A stretch of DNA of 64,000 nt from TMED23 sp964566055 (GTDB taxonomy: Bacteria > Pseudomonadota > Alphaproteobacteria > Rhodospirillales > UBA2165). The first letter of the stretch is position 1, and each line of letters starts with the position of its first letter. This document shows, piece after piece, positions 1 to 8,401 of the stretch. The position numbers were made by a program, and so were the translations under genes. The stretch is from positions 1-64,000 of the forward strand of contig CAZMHI010000003.1 of the NCBI GenBank assembly GCA_964566055.1, given 5' to 3'. The notes beneath the pieces were generated by a model, which was not told the DNA's origin, did no database searches, and saw nothing but the letters and a program-made list of their open reading frames with translations.

Positions 1-34
1 AGACTGGTGCCTTCAACCGCTCGGCCACCTCTCC
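1..34 (-). tRNA. tRNA-Ser, 5' part, cut by window start
   Basis: Read on the minus strand from position 34, the sequence begins GGAGAGGTGGCCGAG and continues GGTTGAAGGCACCAGTCT. This is the acceptor stem, D-arm with its serine-type GCCGAG box, and the start of the anticodon arm of a bacterial type II tRNA-Ser. The window ends just before the anticodon. The anticodon-stem start CCAGT followed by CT fits the UGA isoacceptor best, but that is inference because the anticodon lies outside the window. Confidence 0.85.
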
Positions 35-165
35 GACTGGCAGGGTTCTAACCTGCACCGCAGTCTCTATCAAGCACTCTTGTGTGTATCAGAGAAGATT
101 GCCAAAAATCAGGATATGCAGTATGCCCTTTACGATAGTTTTTAAAAACTGCAGGGGACTTGATC

Positions 166-654
166 ATGGCATTGAAGGCGCAAAATAACTTTACAAAAAT
201 CGGATTAGTTTTGATCGCGCTCATCTTGGTTGGCTGTGCAACTGGCGAGCCTTACGGGGCCGCTAAAAATCAATTTCCGGCGATTAAATCCGATATGGGC
301 CGAATTTTCGTTTATCGCAGCCGTAATCCCTTTGCCTTATTTCATTCCCGTATTTTTACGATGGATGGTAAGCACCTTGCCGATACCTTGGCTTCAACGG
401 TTTTTTACATAGATGCCAAATCAGGACCTCATGTCGTTAATTATAATGACGGTCTGAGTAAACTAAATATTGACCTGCCTTCAGGTGGTAAAATCTATCT
501 TAAATATTCAATCGTTTCAGATGGAGTCGTGAAAGGTAATACAGCCGTCGAAATTATTGATCCGAAAATCGCTGAAGCAGATTTGCAGGGCCTGCACCTG
601 ATTAAACCAGAGATCCGCCATCCTGATGAGCTGAAGAAATTAACGAGTAAATAA
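166..654 (+). CDS. DUF2846-like outer-membrane lipoprotein
   Basis: A 162-residue protein with a lipoprotein signal: basic N-terminus, a hydrophobic stretch (LVLIALILV), then a lipobox ending VGC, so it should be lipidated at that Cys. The mature part has a GRIFVYR strand and a later segment (SGPHVVNYNDG, then KIYLKYSI) that resemble the DUF2846 fold of small periplasmic lipoproteins of unknown role. I chose the ATG at 166 because AGGGG at 153-157 sits 8 nt upstream; an in-frame TTG at 160 is less likely. The glycosyltransferase gene follows 12 nt downstream, so the two may be co-transcribed. Function unknown. Confidence 0.7.
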   Translation: MALKAQNNFTKIGLVLIALILVGCATGEPYGAAKNQFPAIKSDMGRIFVYRSRNPFALFHSRIFTMDGKHLADTLASTVFYIDAKSGPHVVNYNDGLSKLNIDLPSGGKIYLKYSIVSDGVVKGNTAVEIIDPKIAEADLQGLHLIKPEIRHPDELKKLTSK

Positions 655-666
655 GCAATATAAATT

Positions 667-1452
667 ATGACAGATGCGACGATATCTGCGCTGGTCGTTG
701 TCCATAACGAAGCGGCAATATTGGATGATTGTCTGAGGCGATTAAGCTGGGTCGACGAGCTGGTGGTCGTGCTTGATAAATGCAGTGATGAGTCGAAGGC
801 GATTGCTGAGCGTTATGATGCCCGTTTGCTCGAAGGATCGTGGGAAATAGAAGGGCCGCGGCGTAACACAGGTATTGCCTTTTGCCGATCTGATTGGATT
901 TTGGAAGTCGATGCCGATGAGTGGATCACGCCGGAGCTGGCGGCCGAAATTAGACGGACCACCCAACAGCCGAAATATGACGTCTACAATCTCAAGGTTG
1001 ATAACTATATTGGTGGTAAGCTGATTAAGCACGGCTGGGGTGGCGGCTCATTTGGCAAGCCTGCATATATCGGTTTATTTAGGAAAGGCGTCAAATCCTG
1101 GGGCATGCAGCGTTTGCACCCGCATCTCACTGTTAATGGCTCAGAGGCACCCTTCGACCTCGAGAATCCCGTCATTCACCATATTTATGCAGATTTTTCC
1201 GAGATGCTTCAGCGATTGGATCGTTATACTACTTTGCGCGCTAGAGATTTGGTCGACAACAACGAAGTCACTTCTGTTGGCAATGCATTTCGCAAATTTT
1301 TATCGCGATTTTATAAAGTCTATTTCCGCCGCTTTGCCTATAAAGAAGGGGCTTATGGATTTATGATTGCGATTTGCGCAGCGCTCTACCCTTTAATCTC
1401 GAACATCAAAGCGCGTTATGAAGAGCTGCCGCAAAAATCAGCTTACAATTAA
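667..1452 (+). CDS. Family 2 glycosyltransferase (LPS-core WaaE/KdtX type)
   Basis: The 261-residue protein starts with a GT-A strand (ISALVVVHNEAAIL), has a VDELVVVLDKCSD segment, and carries the metal/nucleotide-sugar motif EVDADEW near residue 80. This is the pattern of the cytoplasmic GT2 subfamily containing the LPS core beta-1,4-glucosyltransferase WaaE/KdtX and relatives. Two weakly hydrophobic C-terminal helices (around YGFMIAICAALYPLI) may touch the inner membrane. Length fits the subfamily. Its 3' end overlaps by 4 nt the end of the convergent gene at 1449-2096. The acceptor cannot be deduced; an LPS or capsule sugar is an inference from the family. Confidence 0.8.
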   Translation: MTDATISALVVVHNEAAILDDCLRRLSWVDELVVVLDKCSDESKAIAERYDARLLEGSWEIEGPRRNTGIAFCRSDWILEVDADEWITPELAAEIRRTTQQPKYDVYNLKVDNYIGGKLIKHGWGGGSFGKPAYIGLFRKGVKSWGMQRLHPHLTVNGSEAPFDLENPVIHHIYADFSEMLQRLDRYTTLRARDLVDNNEVTSVGNAFRKFLSRFYKVYFRRFAYKEGAYGFMIAICAALYPLISNIKARYEELPQKSAYN

Positions 1453-2096
1453 GCCTCCTGCCACCATTCAATCGAGCTGCCGGATTCCGATTTAAAAGCA
1501 GCGCTGAGTTTGTCTGCTTCAAAATGATAAGTAAATTTGAAGTTTTCAGAGAACAAATGCGCAAATTGAGAGTGAGCCGCATTGGGGTTAGTTTCGTAAT
1601 CCGCAGCGAAATCTCTATCCGCATCGGCGGCACGCAGCAGGGCGGCTGAGCTGCTCAGTTCATTAAATATTGTGTTGAGTTCCGGATTTTTTGCGAACTC
1701 ATCTTCAAGCGCTGAATTATTTGAAACGACAACACGTCCCTGAGAATCAACGGCTAAATCTGTCGCTACGGGAGCATGTATGCCTAATGAAGAGAAAAAT
1801 TGCCGAAGGCGCATGCTCAGCTCGGCAGATTTTTCCCCAAAGGCAGTTCGTAAATCCGCGATATCCAGAGCACCATTCGAATTTGGTTTAATGCCAAGTA
1901 GACTGAGTTGCTGGTTAGGTTGGAGTGGTGGTGCAATATTGCCGTTGCCGGAATTTTCAATCGACAGGCTAAGCTCGATCAAACCTTCTGCCGTGCGAAA
2001 AACGTCTGATTCCTGCGGAATATGAGTATAAGGCCGGTCAGGCAACAAGATCGGTCTCTGATAGTAATTTTGGTAACTCAGATCTTGAATTTCCAT
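1449..2096 (-). CDS. Hypothetical protein, no recognised domain
   Basis: A 215-residue soluble protein without signal peptide or membrane segment. The ATG at 2096 is preceded by a strong GAGGGAGA 8 nt upstream, so I prefer it to the in-frame TTG three bases earlier. The N-terminal 35 residues are Tyr/Pro-rich (YQNYYQRPILLPDRPY). The middle has an Asp-rich DLAVDSQGRVVVSN segment, and the end is rich in Phe and charged residues (FKFTYHF). The amphipathic middle and the lack of cofactor motifs suggest a structural or binding protein, but I do not recognise the family. It has a promoter region to itself at 2100-2284. Confidence 0.6.
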   Translation of the reverse strand: MEIQDLSYQNYYQRPILLPDRPYTHIPQESDVFRTAEGLIELSLSIENSGNGNIAPPLQPNQQLSLLGIKPNSNGALDIADLRTAFGEKSAELSMRLRQFFSSLGIHAPVATDLAVDSQGRVVVSNNSALEDEFAKNPELNTIFNELSSSAALLRAADADRDFAADYETNPNAAHSQFAHLFSENFKFTYHFEADKLSAAFKSESGSSIEWWQEA

Positions 2097-2284
2097 CAAT
2101 TAATCTCCCTCAACTGCCGCTCCACCGGATTTACTGATCGGATTCGTAAGCTAATAAATGATCCGGCGGAGGGCTCCCGGGGATAAGCAACGCAAAAGCC
2201 GTGCCGATTTGGTGCGACAACGCGTCTGTAGGGCTTTTCTTGCTGGAAGTGGCCCTCTAAAATTCGGCAAAACGGGGAAAATCA

Positions 2285-3271
2285 ATGATTAATGCAGCAA
2301 TTTTTGGCTTAGGGCGATGGGGTCGTGTTTTGCTCAACTCCGTTCAGGGGCCTGACGTCGAGAAAAGTGATAAAATTCAATTTGTCATAGGAATTGCACG
2401 CACGCTTGAGAATTACCAGGACCTAGCCACTGCAACCGCGATTGACCTTACGGATGACTACGCCGCTGTGCTGAGCGATCCAAAGATTGATGCCGTGGTG
2501 CTGGCGACGCCGCCTTTTGCCCATGCGGATCAAGTTGTTGCCGCTGCCAAAGCCGGCAAGCATGTCTTTGTCGAAAAGCCGTTTACCTTGGATGTCGAGG
2601 AGGCCAAAGCGTCCGTGAAAGCTTGTACCAAAGCTGGTGTGCAGTTGGCCGTGGGTTTTAACCGGCGCTATTATCCTTCGATTACGGCCGCGACTAATTT
2701 AATATATGACGGGCGTATAGGTGATGTGCAACATGTCGAAGCGCATTTTTGCGGCAGTACGGCGATGAGTATCCCCGAAGGATCGTGGCGGGGTGAGCGG
2801 GGAAACAACCCTGCCGGTGGCATGGTAGCCCGTGGTATTCACTGCCTTGATGCAATGATCCATCTATGTGGCCAAGTAGAAAGTGTAACCGTCGACAGTG
2901 ACCGCCGTCATGCACCGGCTGAAATTGATGATGTGACGACCATGCTGCTGCGTTTTAAGTCCGGTGAAACAGGTTATTTGGCGACGCTGATGTCGACCGG
3001 TAATTATTGGCGGATGCAGATTTTTGGCTCTGCCGGCTGGATAGAATTGCGCAGTCCCAATCAGTTGTTGATGGCGGGTGTTGACGGTAAAGCAGTAAGC
3101 CAAAGCTTTGACGAAATCGATTGGCAACGAACAGAGTTGGAAAATTTCGCCGATGCTATTGATGGCAATTCACCATTTTACATAATACCGCAGCAAGCGT
3201 TACATGGTGTTGAAGTGATGTCGGCCATCATGGCCTCAATCGAAACCGGAGAGCGGGTCAAAATTGACTGA
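2285..3271 (+). CDS. Gfo/Idh/MocA-family NAD(P)-dependent oxidoreductase
   Basis: A 328-residue protein with an N-terminal Rossmann fold (FGLGRWGRVLL near residue 8) and the diagnostic EKPF motif near residue 98 (KHVFVEKPFTLD), whose Lys is the catalytic base of inositol/glucose dehydrogenase relatives. The C-terminal half has the usual alpha/beta substrate domain, including a GGMVARGIHCLD helix. Such enzymes oxidise or reduce sugars, inositols and related polyols; the substrate here is unknown. GGGGAAAATCA precedes the ATG. The next gene starts inside this one's last codons, so the two are translationally coupled. Confidence 0.85.
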   Translation: MINAAIFGLGRWGRVLLNSVQGPDVEKSDKIQFVIGIARTLENYQDLATATAIDLTDDYAAVLSDPKIDAVVLATPPFAHADQVVAAAKAGKHVFVEKPFTLDVEEAKASVKACTKAGVQLAVGFNRRYYPSITAATNLIYDGRIGDVQHVEAHFCGSTAMSIPEGSWRGERGNNPAGGMVARGIHCLDAMIHLCGQVESVTVDSDRRHAPAEIDDVTTMLLRFKSGETGYLATLMSTGNYWRMQIFGSAGWIELRSPNQLLMAGVDGKAVSQSFDEIDWQRTELENFADAIDGNSPFYIIPQQALHGVEVMSAIMASIETGERVKID

Positions 3272-4022
3272 TCAACCCAAGCAATCCAGGCTATTAGTGC
3301 CATTTGGCACCAAAGACTGGTCGCCGGATCGAGTGGTAATCTCTGAAAACCAAGCCGGTCAATTGCTATTTGATTGTCCAGTTACCCATGTCGTGTTGGA
3401 CATCGCCGCCAAGAGACCATTGCGATTAAATTCTGATTGGTATCGATTATTTCTCCGCCCGCCGATGCGCGAGATGACAACTGCCTTGGATCAATTTACT
3501 TTCATCAAAGAACATATGCCGGGTTATTGCGATGTATGGGATAAGTTTCAGCAGATTTTTTTGACATTGTATTTCGATTTTGTAGCCAGCCAAATTGAGT
3601 TACTCAAACCGGACCTTGAACAAAAGCTTGCTGGAATGAGTTCATTATTTAGCTATCAGGATTGGTTGCTTTCCGCTTTTCTGCCGTTGCCGCAGCCGCT
3701 TGTTTATATACCGGGTGATCCCGGTGATAACACTTACGCCAATGAAGATATGGTCCGGCTGCCGTTAATGTTCTGGACCGGTGAGCAGGCGATTGTTGTA
3801 TTCTTCACGGGAAATGACACGCGAAGCACAATAATTGCGAACACTCAGGATCGTTTGCAAAAAAATGGTTATACGATATTAGAGATCGATAAAATTGAAT
3901 TGGCCGATGGCGATGTCTCAATGATGGGCAGAATTTTACCTGAAGTATTTCAAAAATTCTGGCAGTCGGAGGTTTTGCCGTCTGGTCCGTTTAAGCCGGA
4001 ATTCGGTGATCCGATTGCCTAA
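3264..4022 (+). CDS. Hypothetical protein coupled to the MocA oxidoreductase
   Basis: A 252-residue protein starting at a TTG that overlaps the upstream stop by 8 nt, which indicates translational coupling. It is soluble and rich in Trp, Phe and Tyr, with no signal peptide. The N-terminus reads like a small beta domain (RLLVPFGTKDWSP) and the middle is helical. The segment MFWTGEQAIVVFFTGNDTRS followed by LQKNGYTILEIDKIEL looks like an alpha/beta fold resembling the C-terminal part of nuclease-like or RES-like domains, but I cannot assign it. The pairing suggests a shared substrate. It overlaps the end of the convergent gene by 4 nt. Confidence 0.65.
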   Translation: MTDQPKQSRLLVPFGTKDWSPDRVVISENQAGQLLFDCPVTHVVLDIAAKRPLRLNSDWYRLFLRPPMREMTTALDQFTFIKEHMPGYCDVWDKFQQIFLTLYFDFVASQIELLKPDLEQKLAGMSSLFSYQDWLLSAFLPLPQPLVYIPGDPGDNTYANEDMVRLPLMFWTGEQAIVVFFTGNDTRSTIIANTQDRLQKNGYTILEIDKIELADGDVSMMGRILPEVFQKFWQSEVLPSGPFKPEFGDPIA

Positions 4023-5047
4023 GCCACTCGACCTACCAAAAGCCGATCCAAGGCAACTTCGAACTCTGCTTTACTAAGGCTTCTGCCGATAAAGATAATA
4101 TTACTTTGGGGGTCGGACATGTGCCAATTATCTAAAACAACGGGGTCATGAAAAGCGTGTCGAACTCCGTGCACTGCTACGGGTTGTTGAAATCCCTCAA
4201 GATCAACAATGCCTTTGACACGCAATATATCTTGGCCACGCAGGGAAATGATTGCTTGCAGCCATTGTTTGACAGCGGGCCAGGGCAGGGGCGCGTTCCT
4301 GGTAATGCAAAATGTTGAGATTTCATGATCGTGCCGGTTAGGGTCGTGGATATGGGCATGTTCAGTAAATTTTTTCCCCAGCCAGTTTTTCACATCAATA
4401 CGTTTGACATGAGGATCAAAATCCCGTCGCCCAAATATGGCTGCCGGTTCAATTTCACCATTGAGCACGATGCGTTTTTCAGATGTCGGATTGAGATCAT
4501 CTAATTTGGTGGTCAGATTTGAGACCAATTCAGCATCAGTGATATCGGTTTTGGTTAATAATAGAAGATCAGCGATTGCCGCCTGTTTTACCGCTTCCGG
4601 ATTATCGCTCAACTGGTTTAAACCGTTCACAGTATCAACAGTTGTTATAATCGAGCTCAGCCGATAGCGGGCCGTAATGACCGGGTCCTGCATTAAAGTT
4701 TGTAATATCGGGGCAGGATCAGCGAGACCCGTGGTTTCGATAACAACCCGGCTAAAGTCAGGGATTTCACCTTGTTCCTGGCGGCTTGCCAAAGTTTCTA
4801 ATGTATCGAGCAAGTCACCCCGAATGGTGCAACAGAGGCAGCCGTTTTTAAGCAATACAGCATCTTCGAAAGATGTCTCGATCAACAAATGATCAATGCC
4901 GACCTCGCCGAACTCATTTATGATAACTGCTGTATCTTTCATTTCGGCGTGATTAACCAGGTGATTGAGCAAAGTGGTTTTGCCGCTGCCCAGAAAACCG
5001 GTAATAACAAAAACCGGGCGTTTATTTTCCACTTTCAGATTTCTCAA
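4019..5047 (-). CDS. COG0523 (CobW/YjiA) G3E GTPase, putative metallochaperone
   Basis: A 342-residue G3E-family GTPase. Walker A is GFLGSGKTT (about residues 17-25). The metal-binding CxCC motif (GCLCC) falls at about residues 69-73, a Walker B-like TTGLADP follows, and the base-specificity segment is LLTKTD. A CobW C-terminal domain is present. The segment EHAHIHDPNRHDHE is a His-rich loop typical of zinc-handling members. The family inserts Zn, Co or Fe into client enzymes in the cytoplasm. The only plausible start is a TTG at 5047 lying inside the upstream DUF427 gene (26-nt overlap). No Zur box is visible, so the metal is unassigned. Confidence 0.88.
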   Translation of the reverse strand: MRNLKVENKRPVFVITGFLGSGKTTLLNHLVNHAEMKDTAVIINEFGEVGIDHLLIETSFEDAVLLKNGCLCCTIRGDLLDTLETLASRQEQGEIPDFSRVVIETTGLADPAPILQTLMQDPVITARYRLSSIITTVDTVNGLNQLSDNPEAVKQAAIADLLLLTKTDITDAELVSNLTTKLDDLNPTSEKRIVLNGEIEPAAIFGRRDFDPHVKRIDVKNWLGKKFTEHAHIHDPNRHDHEISTFCITRNAPLPWPAVKQWLQAIISLRGQDILRVKGIVDLEGFQQPVAVHGVRHAFHDPVVLDNWHMSDPQSNIIFIGRSLSKAEFEVALDRLLVGRVA

Positions 5048-5585
5048 GATTTATCGGTAAGCCGGTCGTGCCGCCGCCGGTTAGTTCCCATTTGTACTGG
5101 CCGGCGTAGCGCTGCACATCGTAATTATCCCACACGCGCCTGATTTCAAATTCTTCAATATCGGTATTGTCGAAAATATCTTTCTCAGATAGCACAGTTT
5201 TTTCAGTTTTACTGAGCAGCCAGCAAAGGGCTTCCCATCCGGTGCGGCCTGCGCGAGGGCTCGGGTCTTGCTCGACCAGGCCGACACCTTCTGGTTTGCC
5301 GGCAACAATGACGCCGTTCCAAAAAGCAATACGATTGTCGATGATAGCGGCCTCGTCGTAGGGCTCAAAATAACGCCAGGCTGCACTTTCGTTGGTCTCG
5401 CCATGGACGATAATATCATAATAGGTCGCCATGCCTTTCCAGTGACAATAGGTCTGCGGAGTAGAGATGTTTTTGACCAATAATTTAAAGTTCACCGCAT
5501 CAATTGGAAAATAGGCATTACCCTCAACCACGGCAATATCGTCACTTTCCGCGATCAGCGCGTCATTCCAAAAGGCTTTTGCCAT
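5022..5585 (-). CDS. DUF427 domain protein
   Basis: A 187-residue protein whose first 110 residues match DUF427: the start AKAFWNDALIAESDD, then VEGNAYFP, a TYCHWKGMATYYDI segment and AAWRYFEP, with the family-typical Cys-His-Trp-Lys. The remaining 75 residues are an extension (GVGLVEQDPSPRAGRTGWEALCWLL) not part of the usual short DUF427 protein. ATG at 5585 has AAGGA 7 nt upstream. The end overlaps the downstream COG0523 gene by 26 nt, implying obligatory co-expression. Biochemical role unknown; the coupling could mean the GTPase delivers metal to it, which is inference. Confidence 0.8.
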   Translation of the reverse strand: MAKAFWNDALIAESDDIAVVEGNAYFPIDAVNFKLLVKNISTPQTYCHWKGMATYYDIIVHGETNESAAWRYFEPYDEAAIIDNRIAFWNGVIVAGKPEGVGLVEQDPSPRAGRTGWEALCWLLSKTEKTVLSEKDIFDNTDIEEFEIRRVWDNYDVQRYAGQYKWELTGGGTTGLPINLEKSESGK

Positions 5586-5665
5586 GAGTAATCCTTTTCC
5601 AGTTTAAATTTGAAGTGAGTACAGTTATACTCAATTCATTGTTGCGGTTTATAATTATTAAAAGA

Positions 5666-6325
5666 ATGACCATGAATGAATTCCAAAAAAATGGTTTTTC
5701 TATTGTTAAGGATTTTATCGATCCTAGCCTGTGCAAGATAGCATTGGATTATATCGAACTTAAATCTAAAACGACAGGTTTGGTCTATAATCAAGAACCC
5801 AATTTTATTCCTGAATCAATGACGTTCTATGCAGATAGTTTAACCGAATCCATTTTAAAAAATTCGTTACCTAAGATGGAAGAGTTGACCGATTTAAAGC
5901 TTTTTCCAACCTATTCATTTATGCGGTTATATAAGGAGGGTGATCGTCTGCCCAAGCATAAAGATCGATTGTCCTGTCAGATTGCCGTGTCGCTCTGCAT
6001 TGGCTACGGCTATGACGATGCTGAGTATCAATGGCCGATCTACCTAAATGGCAATGAGATTGCGAGCAAACCCGGAGACGCCTTGCTCTATCACGGTACC
6101 GAGCAGGAGCATTGGCGTGAGCCACTAGAACGGGATTGGCACTTACAGATTTTTCTATTTTACATCGACCAAAAAGCCGATTACGCCAGAGACTTGATGT
6201 TTGATGCGCGGCCGGATTTGGGTTTATCTAAGGAAACCTACAAATTTAACATTCGTGATTATGAAAAGGAATATTATGAGTCGCGCGGTTATGAAGATCA
6301 GGGACGCGTAACCTTTCACGACTGA
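5666..6325 (+). CDS. 2OG-Fe(II) oxygenase-like protein
   Basis: About 219 residues from the ATG at 5666 (a second ATG at 5672 is equally possible; the upstream extension to 5615 is AT-rich and unlikely to be coding). The N-terminal helix NGFSIVKDFIDPSLC is typical of double-stranded beta-helix dioxygenases. HKD (in LPKHKDRLSCQIAVSLCIG) gives the HxD iron ligands. A distal His occurs in ALLYHGTEQEHWR, whose Arg could bind 2-oxoglutarate. The substrate is unknown; the AVSLCIGYGYDD strand recalls phytanoyl/prolyl-hydroxylase relatives. It stands alone between divergent neighbours. Confidence 0.7.
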   Translation: MTMNEFQKNGFSIVKDFIDPSLCKIALDYIELKSKTTGLVYNQEPNFIPESMTFYADSLTESILKNSLPKMEELTDLKLFPTYSFMRLYKEGDRLPKHKDRLSCQIAVSLCIGYGYDDAEYQWPIYLNGNEIASKPGDALLYHGTEQEHWREPLERDWHLQIFLFYIDQKADYARDLMFDARPDLGLSKETYKFNIRDYEKEYYESRGYEDQGRVTFHD

Positions 6326-6329
6326 TAAA

Positions 6330-7556
6330 TTACGATGCCAATGAGGCATAATCAATCGGCTGATTTAGATTGATAGATTTCCCGGCAGCCGGCATTGGAT
6401 ATTTCAAACCCGTTGCACAATTAAACAGCACTGCCTGTTCATCCTTACCAATGCGCCCTGTGGCTAATTCCTGTTTATACGCTGCCAGCGTTGCCGCACC
6501 TTCCGGACACAATAAAATACCTTCTTTCTTGGCACAGTCCTCCTGAGCAACTTGGATAACATCATCATCAACCGCGACAGCGAAGCCATTACTTTCCCGC
6601 ACTGCATCCAAGATTAAAAAATCACCGATAGCGGCTGGGACCCTGATACCGGCGGCGATTGTGTGGGCATCAACCCAGGGCTCGGCATGTTTGTTGCCTT
6701 CTTCAAAAGCTTTAACGATGGGGGCACAGCCGGACGCTTGAACCGCCACCATGCGCGGGCGTTTTGAGCCGATCCAGCCGATGGCTTCGAGTTCGGCAAA
6801 AGCTTTCCACATACCGATCAGACCTGTGCCGCCACCGGTCGGATAAAGAATAATATCCGGTACTTTCCAGCCCAATTGTTCGGCCAGCTCAAGCCCCATG
6901 GTTTTTTTGCCTTCGATCCGGTAGGGCTCTTTCAAAGTCGAAGTGTCGAACCAGCCCATCGCCTCTTTGCCTTCACCGACAATGCGCCCGCAATCATTGA
7001 TTAAGCCGTTGGCGAGATAGGTATTAGCGCCTTGAAAGGCGATCTCACGGATATTAACTTCAGGTGTGTCATCCGGGCAGAACACATAGGTTTCAATCCC
7101 GGCGCGTGAACAATAGGCCGCTAGCGCTGCTCCCGCGTTGCCATTGGTCGGCATTGCCATGCGTTTGACGCCAAGCTCCTTCGCCATCGATACAGCAAGC
7201 GCCAGCCCCCGCGCTTTAAAGGAACCAGTCGGCAAGCGGCCTTCATCTTTGATCAGAATCTCACCGCCACCATATTCAGCCTGTAAATTGGGTGCCGGTA
7301 GAAGAGGGGTCAGCACTTCGCCAAGACGTACTATATTTTCAGCTTTGCGTACGGGCAGAAACTCACGGTAGCGCCAAAATTCAGGCTCACGAGCGGCCAA
7401 ACTCTCCTTATCTATTGCAGCGGCTAAGCCCTTAAGATCGTAGCGAACAAGTAGCGGCTTACCGGTATCTGAGAGACCATGGAGTGAATCCGCTTCATAT
7501 TTTTTACCAGTTTCACTGCATTCTAGATGCGTAACGAAGGTCGATGTTTCTGTCAT
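6330..7556 (-). CDS. Threonine synthase-like PLP-dependent lyase
   Basis: A 408-residue fold-type II PLP enzyme. The Schiff-base Lys sits in PTGSFKARG, and the substrate/phosphate loop is MPTNGNAGAALAAYC. YPTGGGTGLIGMWKA contacts the PLP phosphate. The N-terminus keeps one Cys of the family's usual Cys pair (HLECSETGKKYE). Overall it resembles threonine synthase (O-phosphohomoserine to threonine), but relatives act as threonine dehydratases or diaminopropionate lyases. The surrounding genes are catabolic and no thrA or thrB is visible, so the reaction is uncertain. I chose ATG at 7556 (GGAAA upstream) over the TTG at 7568. It is divergent from the FAH gene. Confidence 0.75.
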   Translation of the reverse strand: MTETSTFVTHLECSETGKKYEADSLHGLSDTGKPLLVRYDLKGLAAAIDKESLAAREPEFWRYREFLPVRKAENIVRLGEVLTPLLPAPNLQAEYGGGEILIKDEGRLPTGSFKARGLALAVSMAKELGVKRMAMPTNGNAGAALAAYCSRAGIETYVFCPDDTPEVNIREIAFQGANTYLANGLINDCGRIVGEGKEAMGWFDTSTLKEPYRIEGKKTMGLELAEQLGWKVPDIILYPTGGGTGLIGMWKAFAELEAIGWIGSKRPRMVAVQASGCAPIVKAFEEGNKHAEPWVDAHTIAAGIRVPAAIGDFLILDAVRESNGFAVAVDDDVIQVAQEDCAKKEGILLCPEGAATLAAYKQELATGRIGKDEQAVLFNCATGLKYPMPAAGKSINLNQPIDYASLAS

Positions 7557-7679
7557 TTGGATTTCCAATTGGGCTGCTGATCAAGTCAAAGTGAGCGAGA
7601 CGACGATTGCTTGCAGTTCAGGAATAGACCTGTAATCTAGCGCAAATTTAGAAATAATTTCACTCAGGAGCAAACCTTA

Positions 7680-8372
7680 ATGAGCTATGCAATTTCACCG
7701 GCGGAGCAGGCTTCAGTTGCCATTGAGGGCAGCGAAGAACGTTTCCCGGTTCGTCGAATTTACTGTGTTGGCCGGAACTATCGTGCCCATGCGATTGAAA
7801 TGGGATCGGACCCGGACCGCGAACCGCCATTTTTCTTTATGAAGCCAGCTGACGCTGTGGTCGAGAACGGTGCGACAATTCCCTATCCGCCGCAAACGTC
7901 TAATCTGCATCATGAAATTGAGCTTGTGGTGGCAATTGGCATAGGCGGTAAAGATATAAGTGTTGACGACGCGCTCGATCACGTATGGGGCTACGGTGTG
8001 GGTATCGATTTAACCCGCCGCGATATTCAAAACAAAGCCAAGGAAACCGGCAGGCCGTGGGATATGGGCAAAGGCTTTGATAATTCAGCACCCTGCACGG
8101 CGCTGCGCCCAGTTAGTGATATCGGTCATCCTGATACCGGTAACGGCGCCATTTGGATTAAGGTCAATGGTGAAACCAAGCAGGAAAGCACACTTGATTT
8201 GCATATTTGGAATACCGCAGAGACCATCAATTATCTTTCCGGACTTTGCGAATTACAGCCGGGCGATCTAATTTATATGGGTACACCTGATGGCGTGGCT
8301 GCCGTTGTTTCTGGAGATACCATGGAGGGTCACATTGAAGGAGTAGGAGATTTAACTATAAAAATAGCATAA
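7680..8372 (+). CDS. Fumarylacetoacetate hydrolase (FAH) family protein
   Basis: A 230-residue member of the short FAH class. IYCVGRNYRAHAIEMG is the canonical opening of the domain. Metal-binding acidic residues appear in HHEIELVVAIG (the ExE ligands) and the distal Asp in GVGIDLTRRD. LQPGDLIYMGTPDGVA is the conserved glycine-rich end of the active site. Members hydrolyse acylpyruvates, decarboxylate oxaloacetate or tautomerise hydroxydienoates. CAGGAG lies 9 nt before the ATG. It is the first gene of a run with the aldo/keto reductase and SDR (29-nt and 1-nt gaps), probably an operon. Substrate unassigned. Confidence 0.88.
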   Translation: MSYAISPAEQASVAIEGSEERFPVRRIYCVGRNYRAHAIEMGSDPDREPPFFFMKPADAVVENGATIPYPPQTSNLHHEIELVVAIGIGGKDISVDDALDHVWGYGVGIDLTRRDIQNKAKETGRPWDMGKGFDNSAPCTALRPVSDIGHPDTGNGAIWIKVNGETKQESTLDLHIWNTAETINYLSGLCELQPGDLIYMGTPDGVAAVVSGDTMEGHIEGVGDLTIKIA

Positions 8373-8401
8373 TTTAAAAAACCAAAAACGGGGAGGTAGT
8401 A

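Noticed and set aside
2100..2284. Possible structured leader or terminator (CCGGAT/ATCCGG and AAAAGCC/GGGCTTTT)
   Set aside because: The arms are short or far apart and no U-run in the right place is present; not strong enough to annotate.
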